From positions 33,897,492 through 33,961,491 of the forward strand of contig CM066914.1 in NCBI GenBank assembly GCA_033964015.1: a stretch of DNA of 64,000 nt, read 5' to 3'. Under the pieces are notes generated by a model. The model made no database searches, was not told where the DNA came from, and was given only the letters and a program-made list of their open reading frames with translations. The position numbers were made by a program, and so were the translations under genes. This stretch comes from Scolanthus callimorphus. Lineage: Eukaryota; Cnidaria; Anthozoa; Actiniaria; Edwardsiidae. This document shows positions 43,890 through 57,900 of the stretch, one piece after another (the first letter of the stretch is position 1; each line of letters begins with the position of its first letter).

Positions 43890-44965
43890 TAGAATCCCAT
43901 GCTATGACTCTATCTCGCGCGCTGATTGGCTGAAATCGAGGGAGATTTTTTGTGGAATTACATGGCTGCAAAAGTAGAATCTAATGAAAAACACAGGACG
44001 CCCACGAATTAAATTTCTACGAAATTAAATTTCGTCGCTGCGCGACTCGGGCGAAATCGATTATTCGCGTGGAATTCCCTCGTCGGGTAATGGATTACCT
44101 ATAGAAGTTAGCTACGATAAAAGCAGGGGAAATGTATTTATCTCCATTTTTCGTATCACAGTTTTTCGCGCGCTTTGTGAAACGTGGGCACACACGCGCC
44201 TCCACAAGACACACAACTCTCTCGTCTAATCAACACAACAAGTTTTGGAAACAAAATCTCTCTGGTTCCTCCAACGTTTCGGGTATTTCTACCCTGGGTA
44301 TGCAAGGCAATGTCCAGATATTTACTTTACAAGATAATTTGAACGAGAAGCTGTTGGCTAGTTCGACTTAAAAGTTCTGTCATCGATTGAAAAGTTCTGT
44401 CAAATGTTAGAGGTGGAAAGCACATGCAAAACGAAAAACACTACAGGAGCTGCACTTTTTACCAAGAATAAAGGAGATAGAAAGCCGTAAGGGAACAAGA
44501 AATCAAACAAGTAAGCTATAAAAGTTAAAACATTTTCGATCAGTAAGATAATTCTACTAATACAAATCATTTGAAACTCTTTGTAGACTCGATCGCTTCA
44601 TAGTCAAATTGGCTTGACAGTCACTTCAGTGTGTTGACACTGAACTGAATGAACACTGAACACTGAACTGAATGACTTTTCTCTCATCTAAACATTTATA
44701 TATTGTAATTTCATGTTTTAAAGATTCGCTATTGCAGCAAAGCCTAATTTCAAGGGACTTTCGTTTTGAGATTCAGAAAATTCCATCGCTTTCGCAATAG
44801 CGCAGCTTTCAAGCACTTGAAATCCACTGTCAATTCCCTTAAATTTAGACTTATTCTCTAAAAATGTCCGGCATGGGATTCAAAGAAAATCCATTACCTG
44901 ACTCGGGAATTCCACGCTAAATTTCACTTGAAAAAACCGATATCATAGAATTTGACCTAATATAC
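43890..44965 (+). mobile_element. Foldback-type element, copy A (inverse copy at 63150-63790)
   Basis: The ends tatagaatcccatgc and gcatgggattc... face each other. The core 44105-44480 (gttttggaaacaaaatctct, aacgtttcgggtatttctac) is repeated inverted at 63147-63580. Includes cgcgctgattggctg. No transposase. Confidence 0.7.
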
Positions 44966-46144
44966 TGGTCACATTTTCACTTTTCAAAGTTTAATAATTT
45001 CTCCGGTGGTGAGTTTCACTCCTTTTTGAAAAGTGAATTGCTAATAACATTCCTCTCTTTGGGTTCTATATAGTGGTGTCTTAGCTGGTGGAAAAAGTTT
45101 TCTCCTTTAAGGTGTTTTAAGGAGCTGATATGTTGATTAGGTCACGTGACCTCATTCCGACCCTTATATCTCGTTAACGGTAAATGATAGCCAGCAGCCA
45201 AAACACTACGATATTTCTATTGCTGAGGCCTATCCATTTTCACCAACATTGTATAGTTAGATGTTTTCTCCATCACCGGAAAGGCAATTTACTGTTTAGT
45301 CACGTGACATGCCTTGTGACGTCACTCCATACTAAAAAATTCACCAAAATGTTAACGTCGACTTTTATCACTGTACCAAAAATTAGCTTGCCTCAAATAG
45401 ATTAAAGCAATTTAAGTCAAATTTTGCGTTTTTTGGGGACCAGCCCCAAGCCCATTTAGAATCCCAGGCCTTAATGTGCTTGAGTTGACGAGAAAATTTA
45501 CGTGAATAAGTTTCTCGGTCAAAGAAAGGATGGTGGACTTGTATGTACTTGTGTAATTGCGAGATGTTTCATCGATTTCATTTTTTTCAAAAGATACGAC
45601 TCATTACACTTTCAAATAACAAATTATCTATTGTTTTTGATGTATCGACGCGACTTTAATTCGACGTATGCCCTAGGCCTAAGATGCGGACTGTCGTTTT
45701 TACAGTGCAGTTTACAATCATGAGGTGAGCAATGGGTGGGTTTCTCTTTAGATATTTAGAAATTACTTTATTATTTTTCTTTACTACCTGATGGCTAATC
45801 AATAATTTAATGATGTTCTAAAGGCCGTTTCACAGACAGTCAATCACGTGCTGCATAGAAGAAACTCTGAAACGCCCTGCTCTGTTCTCTTCTTGAACTT
45901 CGCTACTTTGCGGCTCGGCTTTTCCAATACGCTTCGAAAATGTAAGTATTAATGTAAGTATTAAGAGGACACCACTGTTTCACTATCACAAAAAAATATT
46001 TCTATCAGAATGTATATATGCCATGGTCTGTAAACGCGAGCCTGCATGATCTAGGAAACGTGACCTGCAACCTGCAAATGAGACTCGCCGTGTTTCGCCT
46101 AGTGCAGACAATTAACTTTTTGTCGGGACCTCAGTGGTATAAGG
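44966..46144. other. Intergenic, no gene
   Basis: AT-rich; no exon, RNA gene or clear repeat was supported. Confidence 0.4.
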
Positions 46145-46936
46145 TGGATCGACCCAGTAATTTGTACCCATGCCAACCAATTTGAACCTCTCATATAAAA
46201 GCAGGCTGATTTCTATCGCGCAGACAATATTACACACCAGAAACTACAGAAATCCATCCAATATTTACCGATCTTTGCGTTCCCAGTTGGTAGCCTTAGA
46301 GGATTTCAATTAATATGAAACGTTGGAGACAAACTTTACATTGATCCATTAGAGTCGTCCGAAAATTTGAAGCGAAAAAAACTTTTTTAAATCAGAGCAA
46401 ATTTCGTGAAAGTATGCTGATACTTACATTTCTATGTTTTTCGAAGTCGCAAAATAATATTTAGTTTTAATCAAAAGTATGACCTCCCTGATCAATTACA
46501 AATAGAATGAGCTATAAAAAACTTCACTCTATAACCATGAAGTACCAAAGTCTGATATATTTATTCGATACACTATAGTTTACATAAATTAAAGCCATGA
46601 TTTATAAATCCTAGAATATCTTCAGATCGGGCTTGTAGAATTTAATCAAACTTCGGTTACACGTAGGCAAAATCAGTCCATCTCGAGGTACCGTAGAGCA
46701 TTTATCGAAAAAATGTCGGTACAGCATGAAACTGATGTGAGAGTAAAAATAGGCGTGGCCAGATTGTCACGTGATACTAACTCCGATCTCCCAAACTTTG
46801 TACTTGTACTGACATTTATTTCAGTCTATTGGTAGTATGTGTGTTATATTAGCTGCGCAATAGAAATCAACCTGTTTTTATATGAGAGCTTCAAAAATGG
46901 TTGACATGGGTGCAAAATTACTGGGTCGATCCATGG
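46145..46936. mobile_element. Foldback element
   Basis: ggatcgacccagtaattt (46145) is inverted as aaattactgggtcgatcc (46936). Arms of about 80 bp include ctcatataaaagcagg / cctgtttttatatgag. Confidence 0.9.
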
Positions 46937-48549
46937 CTGTAAAACGAGGGCCTGCTTTTTGGTAACTTCGTTATTTCTCAACGAAAATCTTTCAAATTTG
47001 GCCTACAAACACGTTCTGGAATTCTGATTTCGATGATCTGAATTGTTGTTGTTGCCATGGTAACGATGTCACGTGACTCACCGTCCGCCATTTTGGATGA
47101 AATTTTCAGCGCCCGTGCAAGTATGTAGAGAAGATTAAAAATAGAAATTTCCTTTCAGCATAATGTTTGTATGATTAGTCTTTCTGTGAACCTAATTGGA
47201 TATCGAGGATAATGTTTTTATAAAGACTTATATTTTTATAATATTTTTATAAAGACCATATTTTTTCACAATGTCATATTTCAAAAGCATGAAAAATCTG
47301 ATAATTTCTTTTTTCTTGAGAAATTCCAAGTTTCCAATTAGCTTCATTTGGAGGTAGTTGTCCTGTATCTAAATGTATGATTTCACGTCTTCCTGTGTAT
47401 CTTCAGACGGTCTAAATAAAAAGCCCAAGATGGCCGCCACTGAGTCACGTGATAAGCGTTTCCATGGTAACAAAATATGTTAAAATATAGCTCTTGTTGA
47501 AATTATTGTAGTGACCGATTTGATGATGATCCATAGTATAGAACACGAGTTTTGAAGAATAATCTCTTTTTTCAGGCAAATGGGTTTTGAGCCAAATGCG
47601 TGTCAGCCGCCATTTTTTTGACAGCCATAGCAACATACCAAGCCAGAGAAAGTATCCATTTCCATCGGCTGATTTAGAGAATAAAGAGCAATTTTCACGA
47701 TTGAATTTGATAAATCAAATCTGAAACTTTGTTTTAAGATGTTTATTTAGATATTTCTACTCGTATTCGTCTATTAATACCGAACGAAAACAATAACAAA
47801 GGAGTGGCTGACACAGGCGCTTTAATGCCACTGAGACGGAAAGCCAGGCGACTGCATTGAGCGTAACAGGGCAAGAACATCATGTCCTCAAGAGTAATCT
47901 CACACTCCGATGCTCTTGGTCAGCTGTCGCGAGTGTTGAATATGTGCTGAAACTAAGTACGTCCTGGAAGAATCGTCAAGTTGTTGTCGAGTTTGGGTAT
48001 TATTGGCTCATTAAACAATTACTTTATGCTCTCGTATTCAGTTATTTCGAAACGGGTGGGCAATTGTTTAGCTCAAGACAACAATTTAGTTTCTACACTT
48101 TATTTGTCTAGTAAAAGTTTTCAAAAGACAGAGAATCCATGTTTTGCTTTAAAAAAAAAAAGCTGTGGTCAGGGAAGCCATTTCAGTGTTGTACGTGACT
48201 CAGGGCACAGTGCTGCTCTCGGACAGACTGATTTAGCCAATCAGAAACGTTTGCACAGACAACCCGATTATAATAGTATAGATAGATAAATAATGGTCAA
48301 ATTAGCCATGTAACTATCTACCTACATAATTGACAATATTATCAAGAATATTACTAAAAAGTGAGGGGTGAGCCAGTAGAAACTTGGGAATGGGGGGCGG
48401 CAAGTTATTGTTTTTGTTAAGGAATTGTTTCGGCCTATTAATCATTAATTTTGTTTTACTTCTCTCGCTCTCCTGCAGATTTTTTTTTGTGTTTTCGAAA
48501 TTGCCATGGCCACCTCCGGCTCCCCCAATATCTAAAAGCATGCACACTT
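46937..48549. other. Intergenic, no gene
   Basis: A-runs and scattered gccgccattttg-like words; no splice-bounded coding sequence found. Confidence 0.4.
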
Positions 48550-48797
48550 AAGGTGGTGATTACATGAGACGGTACGAACTCAGAGCGATCTGAATTCGTA
48601 CCGGGCCTCATAAAGTTCTTTACATGCGTTTACATGAGGCCGGTCTGAAAAAAAGTCCTTGTTGCTGACCCGACACAAACGACTTTCGAGACCGTACCGG
48701 TCGCACGTATACACGATTAAAAAGGTGGTGATTACATGAGACCGGTATGAACTCAGATCGCTCTGAGTTCGTACGGTCTCATGTAATCACCGCCTTA
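48550..48797. mobile_element. MITE just upstream of the F5/8C gene
   Basis: taaggtggtgattacatgag and ctcatgtaatcaccgcctta are inverted, with a second internal copy of the end at 48722. It ends 106 bases before the ATG at 48904. Confidence 0.9.
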
Positions 48798-48903
48798 GAT
48801 GCAGCTGTTAATTAAGCCTCCGTTGACTTTTAAACACCGTTAAAAGATTCATAACTCCTATAGCTATGGGTGATAGCTAAGGAGAAACCAGCAGGATATA
48901 GAA

Positions 48904-48997
48904 ATGCCGCGGGCCAGAGTGGCGTTTTTTCCCTTAAAGTTGGGAACCATTTCTGTCATTAGTTTTGCCTTTTTTGCACACTTCAATATTTGTCAAG
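48904..48997 (+). CDS. F5/8C gene exon 1, signal peptide
   Basis: ATG at 48904 opens a basic n-region (MPRARVAFFPLK) and a hydrophobic core (ISVISFAFFAHFNIC), then a gtgagt donor in phase 1. The phase matches the next exon's first two bases, giving CQG/SEGC. The start is inferred from the signal peptide; no upstream core promoter was recognised. Confidence 0.72.
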
Positions 48998-51900
48998 GTG
49001 AGTTTCTACCCTTAAGATTCTCGATTCTTTTGTGGGAGTCCATTGAAGATAATGAACCAGCTTTTCGACAGCTAATAAAGGATGGAAAGTTCGGGTCTTT
49101 TGAAACTATTGGATTTCGATACCGTGCTTAGCAAAACACCCCGACCTTGCCAAGGTTAAAAAAGTTACGAAATACGTTTGTTTTCCAGAAAACGTTCGTG
49201 TTTACAAGGATTAATTTCTAACACTGAGAAATGTCGTATCTCAACACACGTTACAGTTATGGTATTATTATTACATAATAATACATGGGCGCTTGGAGAT
49301 ATTGAACAGGGTCTGGATGGGGGGGTCCGCATGTCGGTAGTCAGTTAAAATTTCAGTAATTGTCGGTAGTCAGTTAAAATTTCGGTAGTCGGTAAATCTA
49401 AGTTAACAATAAAAAGTAGTATAATTGAAAATTACAAACCTTGTTAGTTACTGTCAGGTTCTACAAATGGAGTCTCTTTTAAGATATTTTGCCTTTTTCT
49501 GAGTAGTAAGCGCTGCAAATCAGTAAATAGTCATTTTCGCGCACTCTGATTGGTTCCTGAAGTAGTATATATCCAACATAAGTATAATTTTTCCAGTAAA
49601 TATAGGGATTCGAGCCCCCTGATTGGCATATAATTTTAATTTATTCAGCAACAATTACTAGTTTATTTACTGGCAGCAGGGAAGTGTGAGATGGCTGCTG
49701 CAAACAGATTGGCAGAATTAACAGAAGGAGAAACATTTGAAATCAAAAAATTAAAGTCCTTGTGTATATTTGTTTTGGAGACGTTATATCATCGAATATA
49801 AATTATTTTAGTATATCTCAATGATAAAAAGAGATTTAAAAAATGTCCTAGCATTTTCAGCACTCGTTTCTCTTACTCACACAATGAATAAGCTACACGG
49901 GAGCCGTAACAATAAAACCCGGACCCGGTTGCAAACTCCACGGGCACGGCAATAAAATCCAAGGAAGCTTGTAGGGAAAGTTCAATGAACTCTTATGCGC
50001 GCGAAGCGCGCCGAAAATGTAGAGCCCAGTATGTGAAGTTACCACATGCAGGGTGCACAATCGTAGAATTTTTTCTTTTACTCTTCTGCTTTTGCATGAA
50101 TTGTTTTCTGGGGAACGTAGCTTGCAGGATATTTTTTTTTCAAAATCATCCATCCCCCCCAAAAAAAGTCAAATGGTCGGCCCCTAACGTGATGAAAACT
50201 TGCATCTCAGCGCAAGTGAACAAAAGTCAAAAGTCAAAAGTCTGTGCAAGTCACAACTTGCATCGACTTGTGTGAACTTGCGTTTCGTTTAGTAGATAGC
50301 CGAGTTCGCAAGAATATAAATTAGGATTTATGTATGTTGGCGATAGAAATGAAGAGTTTATAATACGGGCAATCATAAAATGTCGGTAGTCAGTAAATAT
50401 TTTTTTGTCGGTAGTCAGTAACTTTTTCCCCGTTTTGTTGGTAGTCGGTTATTTTTTAGGCCGTTTGTCGCTAGTCGGTTAACCCCATCCAGACCCTGAT
50501 TGAACTATCTTCACGTTTTCAATTTGATATCTAGCTCGTTCACATATCTCCGCGCGCCCATGTATATGATATTCTCTATATCCTACCTCATAATATTAGA
50601 AAGCAAATATTAATTTCATGGCGGATGTACTATGCTTTGCCCGAATGACGTGTTTACATAGCCTGATTCAATTTTACCTATTTACTAGTATTATTCGATT
50701 TTTGTACTTTCATTGACAAAAACTTTTCTTATTGATTGATTTTTTAGTTTAGACTGATTCAACCTTACCCAGTATTGTTTTTTTATATTTTATGGTTATA
50801 GGATAGCTTTCCAGTTTACTGAGATTAATAAACTAAACTATGTTAAGAAGTATAACTTGTTATAGCTCTGCTTGCGATAGGTACATGTTGATAATTAGAG
50901 GCAACCTTATTAAAGATGCCGAGTCAGTTTTAATTTTGGAGAATTCATTATACTATAGTTACTAGGATCGGAAAAGTTCTTATTTTTCTCGAAATTATTT
51001 CAGAGGAAGGTTATTTCTTGAACTATGACGCCGATATGATATTACAATTTTTAACATTTTTGCCATACGTGTATTTTCATTCCACTCTTTGATCTACTTT
51101 GCATTCTCTCTCTCGCAGCCACACACAAAGGACTACTTATTATTATAATACACATTTCGTTTATTGGATATCATTCTAAATAGAGTCTCTTATTCAACTC
51201 CCCGGTGTCCCCGGCGAATAGCTCCTATCTAATTGCTGCTAAATTATAGAAGACATGTCATGTCAAAATTCAGGTTAAGCCCGGTCCTTATTTCTTGTAC
51301 GATAGCTACAATAGCTGCGCAACTGAAGAAGATCTGCAATGGCCGATCGAAAATACCGGAATAGTAAATAATTATTTTTAAGCTGTATTTTTTTTTCGAT
51401 GAAAAACAAGCGCGCGCAAATGGTTTATTCCTGACCTAATGAAGGTCAGTAATAACCATTTGCGCGCGCTTGTTTATATATGCGAAGCATGGAAACGAGT
51501 TGTCGTGTGGGGACGTGATGTTACTCACTCACTTCATAGTTTTTAGAATATAGCTACGATATAACGCGCCCTCTGATTGGTCCAAATCTATGCTCTATTT
51601 CACCGATAAAGTAATGGTTCTCTCCCACTATATCATAAAAGCATTAGAGCGCAACTTTCTATGATTTTATCGGCAATAGAGCACTTGTGATGTTGGGAGA
51701 GACACTCGAAACGTTCTCGTGTCTCCAAACATCACGCGTGCTCTATTTCGCCGATAAAGTCATAGAAAGTTGTGCTCTAATTCTTAAATAGAGTCAGTTG
51801 TATGGTTGATAGCCAGTCAAATTGACTGTTGAAAGCAAGTAAGGCTTGTAAGTCTCTGTTTAATCAGCAAATCAGAAAGTGAAAGAAAAGCCGAAGACGT

Positions 51901-54900
51901 TTCTTCGGTCACGACTAAACGCAAAGTCATACTTTCTTCCGCGTCCCCTGATTGGTTTGTTGTTGAATGGGTTCCGTATCTGATTGGCTAGATGTATTTA
52001 AACTTTGCGTTTATTTTCGACACCCATCGGAAATCCACTCTATCAAACCCTCACTTTTTCAGAGGAATCATTTTGTTGTGCGCCGTCACGGTGTAGAAGT
52101 ACAGCCAAAATTCAGCCAGTAAGATTCAGCGTGCACAGACAGTTATTTTAGATGAGCACAAAGCAAAATATTTGCTCTGTGATTCCTCTCTCAGCATCCA
52201 GCCCACGTGCGTGGGCGTCCCTTTTTCTGGAGCTTCCCAACAATATGATAAACTCGACCAAGGGCGATAGGATAAGTCAATGTAATCAACCCCGTCAAAT
52301 ACGCTGCCAACGAAATATTCCTAAAACAAAGTTGGCTACACAACCTAGCTACAGAGGGTAGACCACAATCTCCGCCAAAACTGTTGACCCATTTTTAGCA
52401 AGAGTCTCCCACCAACAAGCTCTTTTCTCTCTCCCCCCCCCCCCTCCCAATCAATGTGTTCCTGTAAGGATCTCATCGGAGTTGTGTACGGTGCAGTTGG
52501 GATTTCAACATTGCACTGGGGGAGAGGGGGTGGCGCAGTAATGTTGTCTGTCTTTGGTCGTTTTTGCGAGCAATTATTAGCTATCAACTAGTTTTGGCGC
52601 GGATTGCAGTAGTAGTCACTCAGTAGGAACAGAAACTCGGACTTCACTGATCAGTACCAGCAAATTTAGACAGTTTTATTTGCCATGTTTGTTCTTTGTC
52701 TTCATTTGACATGCAGGAAGTGAAGGATGCCGAGCGTTACACTTTGTGGATTGCATGGCAAACAAGTCTATCGGTGTCACTCCAACTGCCGTCCACAGCC
52801 TACATGCCGACACTGCAAATGATTTGTGTATAATCCGCTGCTTCTTTGAACCATCATGTGTGGCATATAATATTGGTCCAGTATTGGTGAATAGCGAGAG
52901 GACATGCGAGCTGAGCGCAGTGGATCACGTGACAAGCCCTTCCAGCGTGATCACAAGAATACATTACAACTACTGTTATACCTTGGTAATGAGTTGGCAA
53001 TCCAGTAGTGTAGTTGCTAATAAACCTATATATATATACAGTTTGACGGAAATTTTTGCAGAAAGAAAACTATTCCAAGTCAAGAAATGTTTAAAAAAGT
53101 GGGAGCTTAAACCCGAGGGGCATATAACACACGCCTAAATCGAGGAATGCTCACTGGCACTTAGAATTTTTTTCTAAACAAGCGCTCACCTTCAGAAGTG
53201 AAAAAAGAATTATGAAAATCATCAGGGTTCGAACCTGTAACTTTCCAGTTACTATACCCTAACCCTAACCACTACGCTACTAGTGAATTCGCTGGTTCGG
53301 CAACTCGTTTTATTACGTACCTTAATAATATAATATTTATTAGAAAATAACACCTATGTTGTATTGTGAATGTGCGCATTCTGATTGGTTAAACAGCGTG
53401 TTTGTAAGAGACCTGAGAAACATGATTGTCACGCAACGCTGTCGCGCGTGTGTATGTTATTTTCTAAAAGCAATAAAAATACTTTCTGCGTGCTCTCTGG
53501 TTTCTTACAAACACTCGGGGAATGTTGGTCGAACCGATAAAACTTGAAAGACACTCGCCTTCGGCTCGTGTCTTTCAAGTTTTCATCAGTTCTCCCAACA
53601 TCCCCTCGTGTTTGTAAGAAAGCAGAGAGCACGCGGAAAGTACTTTTATTGCTTAAATAGAACGAAGCATATACTATAAAAATATACTAAAACGACATAT
53701 TAACCCTTATCCTGACTAGTAGTCTTGATAGTTCAGATATTTTGAATGTTTTAAGGTGAATTTGAAGTAATATTGTCAAAAATATCGTTAAATTATTCAT
53801 GGTGAGCATTCCTTCATTAGGAATGACGGGCATATATTTAGCTGCCATTTTGGGAAAAAGTGCTCTAAAATAATTGACCCTAATCGTAATGGATTTCATC
53901 AACGTTGGAAGAAACCACGTTTACTACACAGGGAATTTCTCTGCAGAAAACCCATCAATGGGAAAAGCTGAATTTCCCAATGCACACGCATAGGGAGTGT
54001 TCGGAATTCACATGGATAGCCTGGAAATCCAAACACTTACCGACGCGTTTTCCATCCTCTAGTATGAATAGCCGTTTTCACACTAGAGACGACAGAAAAC
54101 TCGAGTCTGAGACCAGTTTGTCTTAGTGTGAACCGGGACGAGACGGATGTTTGACGGGAAATCGTCTGATTCATTTCAGACGGAATACTCAAGTTCTCCT
54201 CGGATCCGTGTATTTATATCATCATGTTGCCGCATTACGCCATACATGACTGCATTCTTGCCTACATGAAAAACATTTTGTTCGTTTGCAGAATCCATGC
54301 TCCTCGAGTCCGTGTCCATCAGGATTCCACTGTAGACCAAAGTACAACGCCCCTACTCCCGAAATAGACTGCATACGAAGTACGACGGATTGCATTGCAT
54401 CATGGATCATGATTGCACAGACTCGTACAGCCGCCTTTGTTGCTCTCCCCAAGGCGCGCGGTTGCATCATGGAAATGACAGAAATTTGCGTCGTTTTATC
54501 TTCTTCGCCTTTCCTATAATCCTCTGCGCGCCTACCAAATAACGCAATTGTAACGCAATAGGGAAAAAGTAACGACTGGTACGAGTTTGCGGTTGCAAAG
54601 GACTGTCAAAGGTTAAAGTAATCGGCTTGAATCATGAAAGGGGATGGGGATTATACGCGGGTATTAATCGCTTGAGAAATATCTCGTAAAGCAAACAGGT
54701 AACCAAAATTGCTGCTTTTGAGTGCTTTGGGTGACATGTAGAAATGCTGACCTTTTTCAGTAATTTAAACGAGGTTTGCTCCTGAAAGTAATGGCTGATT
54801 GCATTTTAAACCGCACCAGGGGGGTTGAGGACCTCACTTAAAAAGACCCCTGGAATTTCCCACTCGTGAATCAGACCCCCTGCCTGGAATTTCCAGCCTC

Positions 54901-57900
54901 ATACAGGACCCTTTCCTGGAATTTCCATTTTTTCTGGCAAAAAAAAACCCCTGGAAAATCTATTTTGGGATAAAATGTCCCTGGAAAGTCACCTCTTTTT
55001 GCATTTTAATTTTGAGAGCTGAGCGAGAATGCTGGATTCAGCGTGTGCAGTGCGGTGGCAGCGCTGATTTGGAGCCATTTTGTTTAGAGAGAGAGGGACA
55101 TAATGACAACAAATTAGCTGTATTCACACTAGAGACGAATTTCCCGTCTGAGACGAGTTTCTTGCCTTGAATATGTTTCGGCTGTTCTTCTGTGATCACG
55201 TGAAAACAATTTGTTTGAAGGAGAAAGTTTAGACAGATAACAAGCAAGTGTTTCTGAGCAGAATTGACATAAAGCAGGAACTTTTTCGGACGAGTTTTCC
55301 GTCTCTAGTGTGAATACGGCTCTTAGTGTGAAACCGGGACAAGACGGATTTTCGACGGGAAATCTTGGGACGAGACGGATTTTTTCGGGGAAACCGTCTG
55401 AATTCATATCAGACGGAAAACACGTCAAATGAAAAACCGTCATGACGAGTTTTCCGTCCTCTAATGTGAATACGGCTCAGTAGCCGTATTCACACTAGAG
55501 ACGGAAAACTCGTCTGAGACGAGTTTCTCGTCAGAAAAAATTCCTGCTTTATGTCAATTCTGCTCAGAAACACTTGCTTGTTATCTGTCTATACTTTCTC
55601 CTTCAACAAATTGTTTTCACGTGGTCACAGAAGAACAGCCGAACCATATTCAAGGCGAGAAACTCGTCTCAGACGGGAAACTCGTCTCCAGTGTGAATAC
55701 AGCTATTATCGCGGGATTCAAATCTTCAATAATAGATTCATCTTCTCATGTGCTTCGAACGCTCGTATTGATTGTCTGTTACTGCAATTTTCATAATTCT
55801 GCGAACTGTACAGCAACTACGGCAACAAACCACGGTTAACAGCTCTGGGTTATTTCACGTAGGCGTTGAGAGCTGTTTTTTTTTAACTAGTATTAAGACT
55901 AGGTAGGCTTCAAAACCAAATTTTCAACCAAAACATGGAAACAAACTTAGAAAACATCTATGCGCCTGTCTTAAATTTGATTGACGGACGCCAAAACTCA
56001 GTTTGGCGTTCAGAAATGTAAAGTGTCGACACATGTAAAGGGATCCGGGATCCAGCCAAAATTTCAGGTTTGGGATCCGGGATCCAGAGTATGGGATCCG
56101 GGATCCAGAGTATGGGATCCGGGATCCAGAGTTTGGGATCCGGGATCCAGAGTATGGGATCCGGGATCCAGAGTATGGGATCCGGGATCCAGAGTATGGG
56201 ATCCGGGATCCAGAGTATGGGATCCGGGATCCAGAGTATGGGATCCGGGATCCAGAGTATGGGATCCGGGATCCAGAGTATGGGATCCGGGATCCAGAGT
56301 ATGGGATCGGGATCCAGAGTATGGGATCCGGGATCCAGAGTATGGGATCCGGGATCCAGAGTATGGGATCCGGGATCCAGAGTATGGGATCCGGGATCCA
56401 GAGTATGGGATCCGGGATCCAGAGTATGGGATCCGGGATCCAGAGTATGGGATCCGGGATCCAGAGTATGGGATCCGGGATCCAGAGTATGGGATCCGGG
56501 ATCCAGAGCATGGGATCCAGGGGTGATCCTCCACAGGTCCGGATCCGGGATCCGAAATTTCTGTGGATCCCTTTAATTTACGTGGGCTAGAAAGTGTGAG
56601 TTCGCAGAATTATGAATCGCAGTAAAAACCCAAGTCTAAGGGTCCGTCCACACTAAACACGCTTTTCGTTTGAATTCGTACTTTTTGATACGTTTACTAG
56701 GTCTTCCGTCCACACTAACACACTGATCGTTTTCATCGAATCCGTGTATAACGAATACTTTTGAAAACGCGTTAGTGTGACAGGCCTAAGGCCTACGGCA
56801 AACGCCGTGCCAGAGTCGCGCCGTTCCAATACAAACCAATAGAAATTTCTTGATTATAAAGTATAATGAAGCGGCATCCTTTGAAAAGGAAAGGTACGAC
56901 AGAAGGAGAGCGGCTGAAGTTCGGCGTTTGCAGTAGGTCTAACTTACGCCTCCATTCCTTTCTCTTCCTCAGACTGTGACACACCGCTCGGTATAGAAGA
57001 TGGTTCTATTCCAAACTCCGCCATGACCGCGTCTACGACCTGGAGAGTCACTCACGAGTCGTGGCGAGGGCGTCTGAACAATGTTGCTGGGCAAAACAAC
57101 GTTGGGTGCTGGGTAGCCAAAAAAATGGAACCGGGACAATATTTGGAGGTGGACTTGGGAGCTATAAAGTTGGTATCCAAGGTAATACCTGGTGGCTGAT
57201 TATTCTTACGCGTAGTAGTAAACGCTTGGCTTTTCTGGTTCGAATTCTTATCCCACTTGAGCTCGTCAGCCAATCAGGAACGAGATCTACTGTCCCTATA
57301 TTGTACGGTATCGGGTCATTGACCTGATATGCGATAAAATATCAGGAACAGTTCATTTAAAACTCTTGTAGAAGACTGAAAAAATAGTTAAAACATCAAT
57401 TTTCTTTAGTAAAATAATTAGATTAAATATAGTCTGGAGTTCGCGACGGCAAAAGCTACTTGAAAATGGTTTTCTGTCGCGACGGCAAAATGAACTTCGT
57501 CTTTACAACAGGGTCCTGAAGGGGGGGTCCCAATCCCGTTTCCCGGCCGCTTTTTTCGCAAAATCCCGTTCCCAGTAGGTAAAATCCCGTTCCCGGTAGG
57601 ACCAGTCGGTAAAATCCCGGCGCACTGTAGGTTTTATTGGTCCTGTAGGTTTTATTGTTCATGCACGCCGCAAATGACGAAATTGTTATTATTGCAACCA
57701 AATGACAAATTGTTATGCTTGTAATGTCGATTTCTTTCCAACATAGTGATTGTCCGCCAGGCCTATCACTATAAAGGCTTTTCGTGATCCCCCTATTTGA
57801 ACATGTCGACATGGGATATATTTTATAGGAATTTATCTTCTGTTGCGCGTGAAGCGCGCCCTGTTTTAATTGATAAGGCTGCATTCATTATGTATACTAC

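Larger units (their letters stand above)
55785..56630. mobile_element. Foldback family member interrupted by an array-bearing insertion
   Basis: One arm at 55785-55836 (inverse of gagttcgcagaattatgaaa), the other at 55977-56026 plus 56591-56620 (gattgacgg ... gagttcgcagaattatg). It matches 18890-19340, in which the corresponding arm is uninterrupted. Confidence 0.7.

Noticed and set aside
53219..53290. Functional tRNA gene
   Set aside because: A- and B-box words are present but acceptor and anticodon stems do not pair convincingly; better read as a SINE head or pseudogene.
55924..56576. Frames of 156-195 codons with WDPGSRV or SGSRIPY repeats
   Set aside because: Product of a 21-bp minisatellite (unit length divisible by 3) on both strands; no homology.
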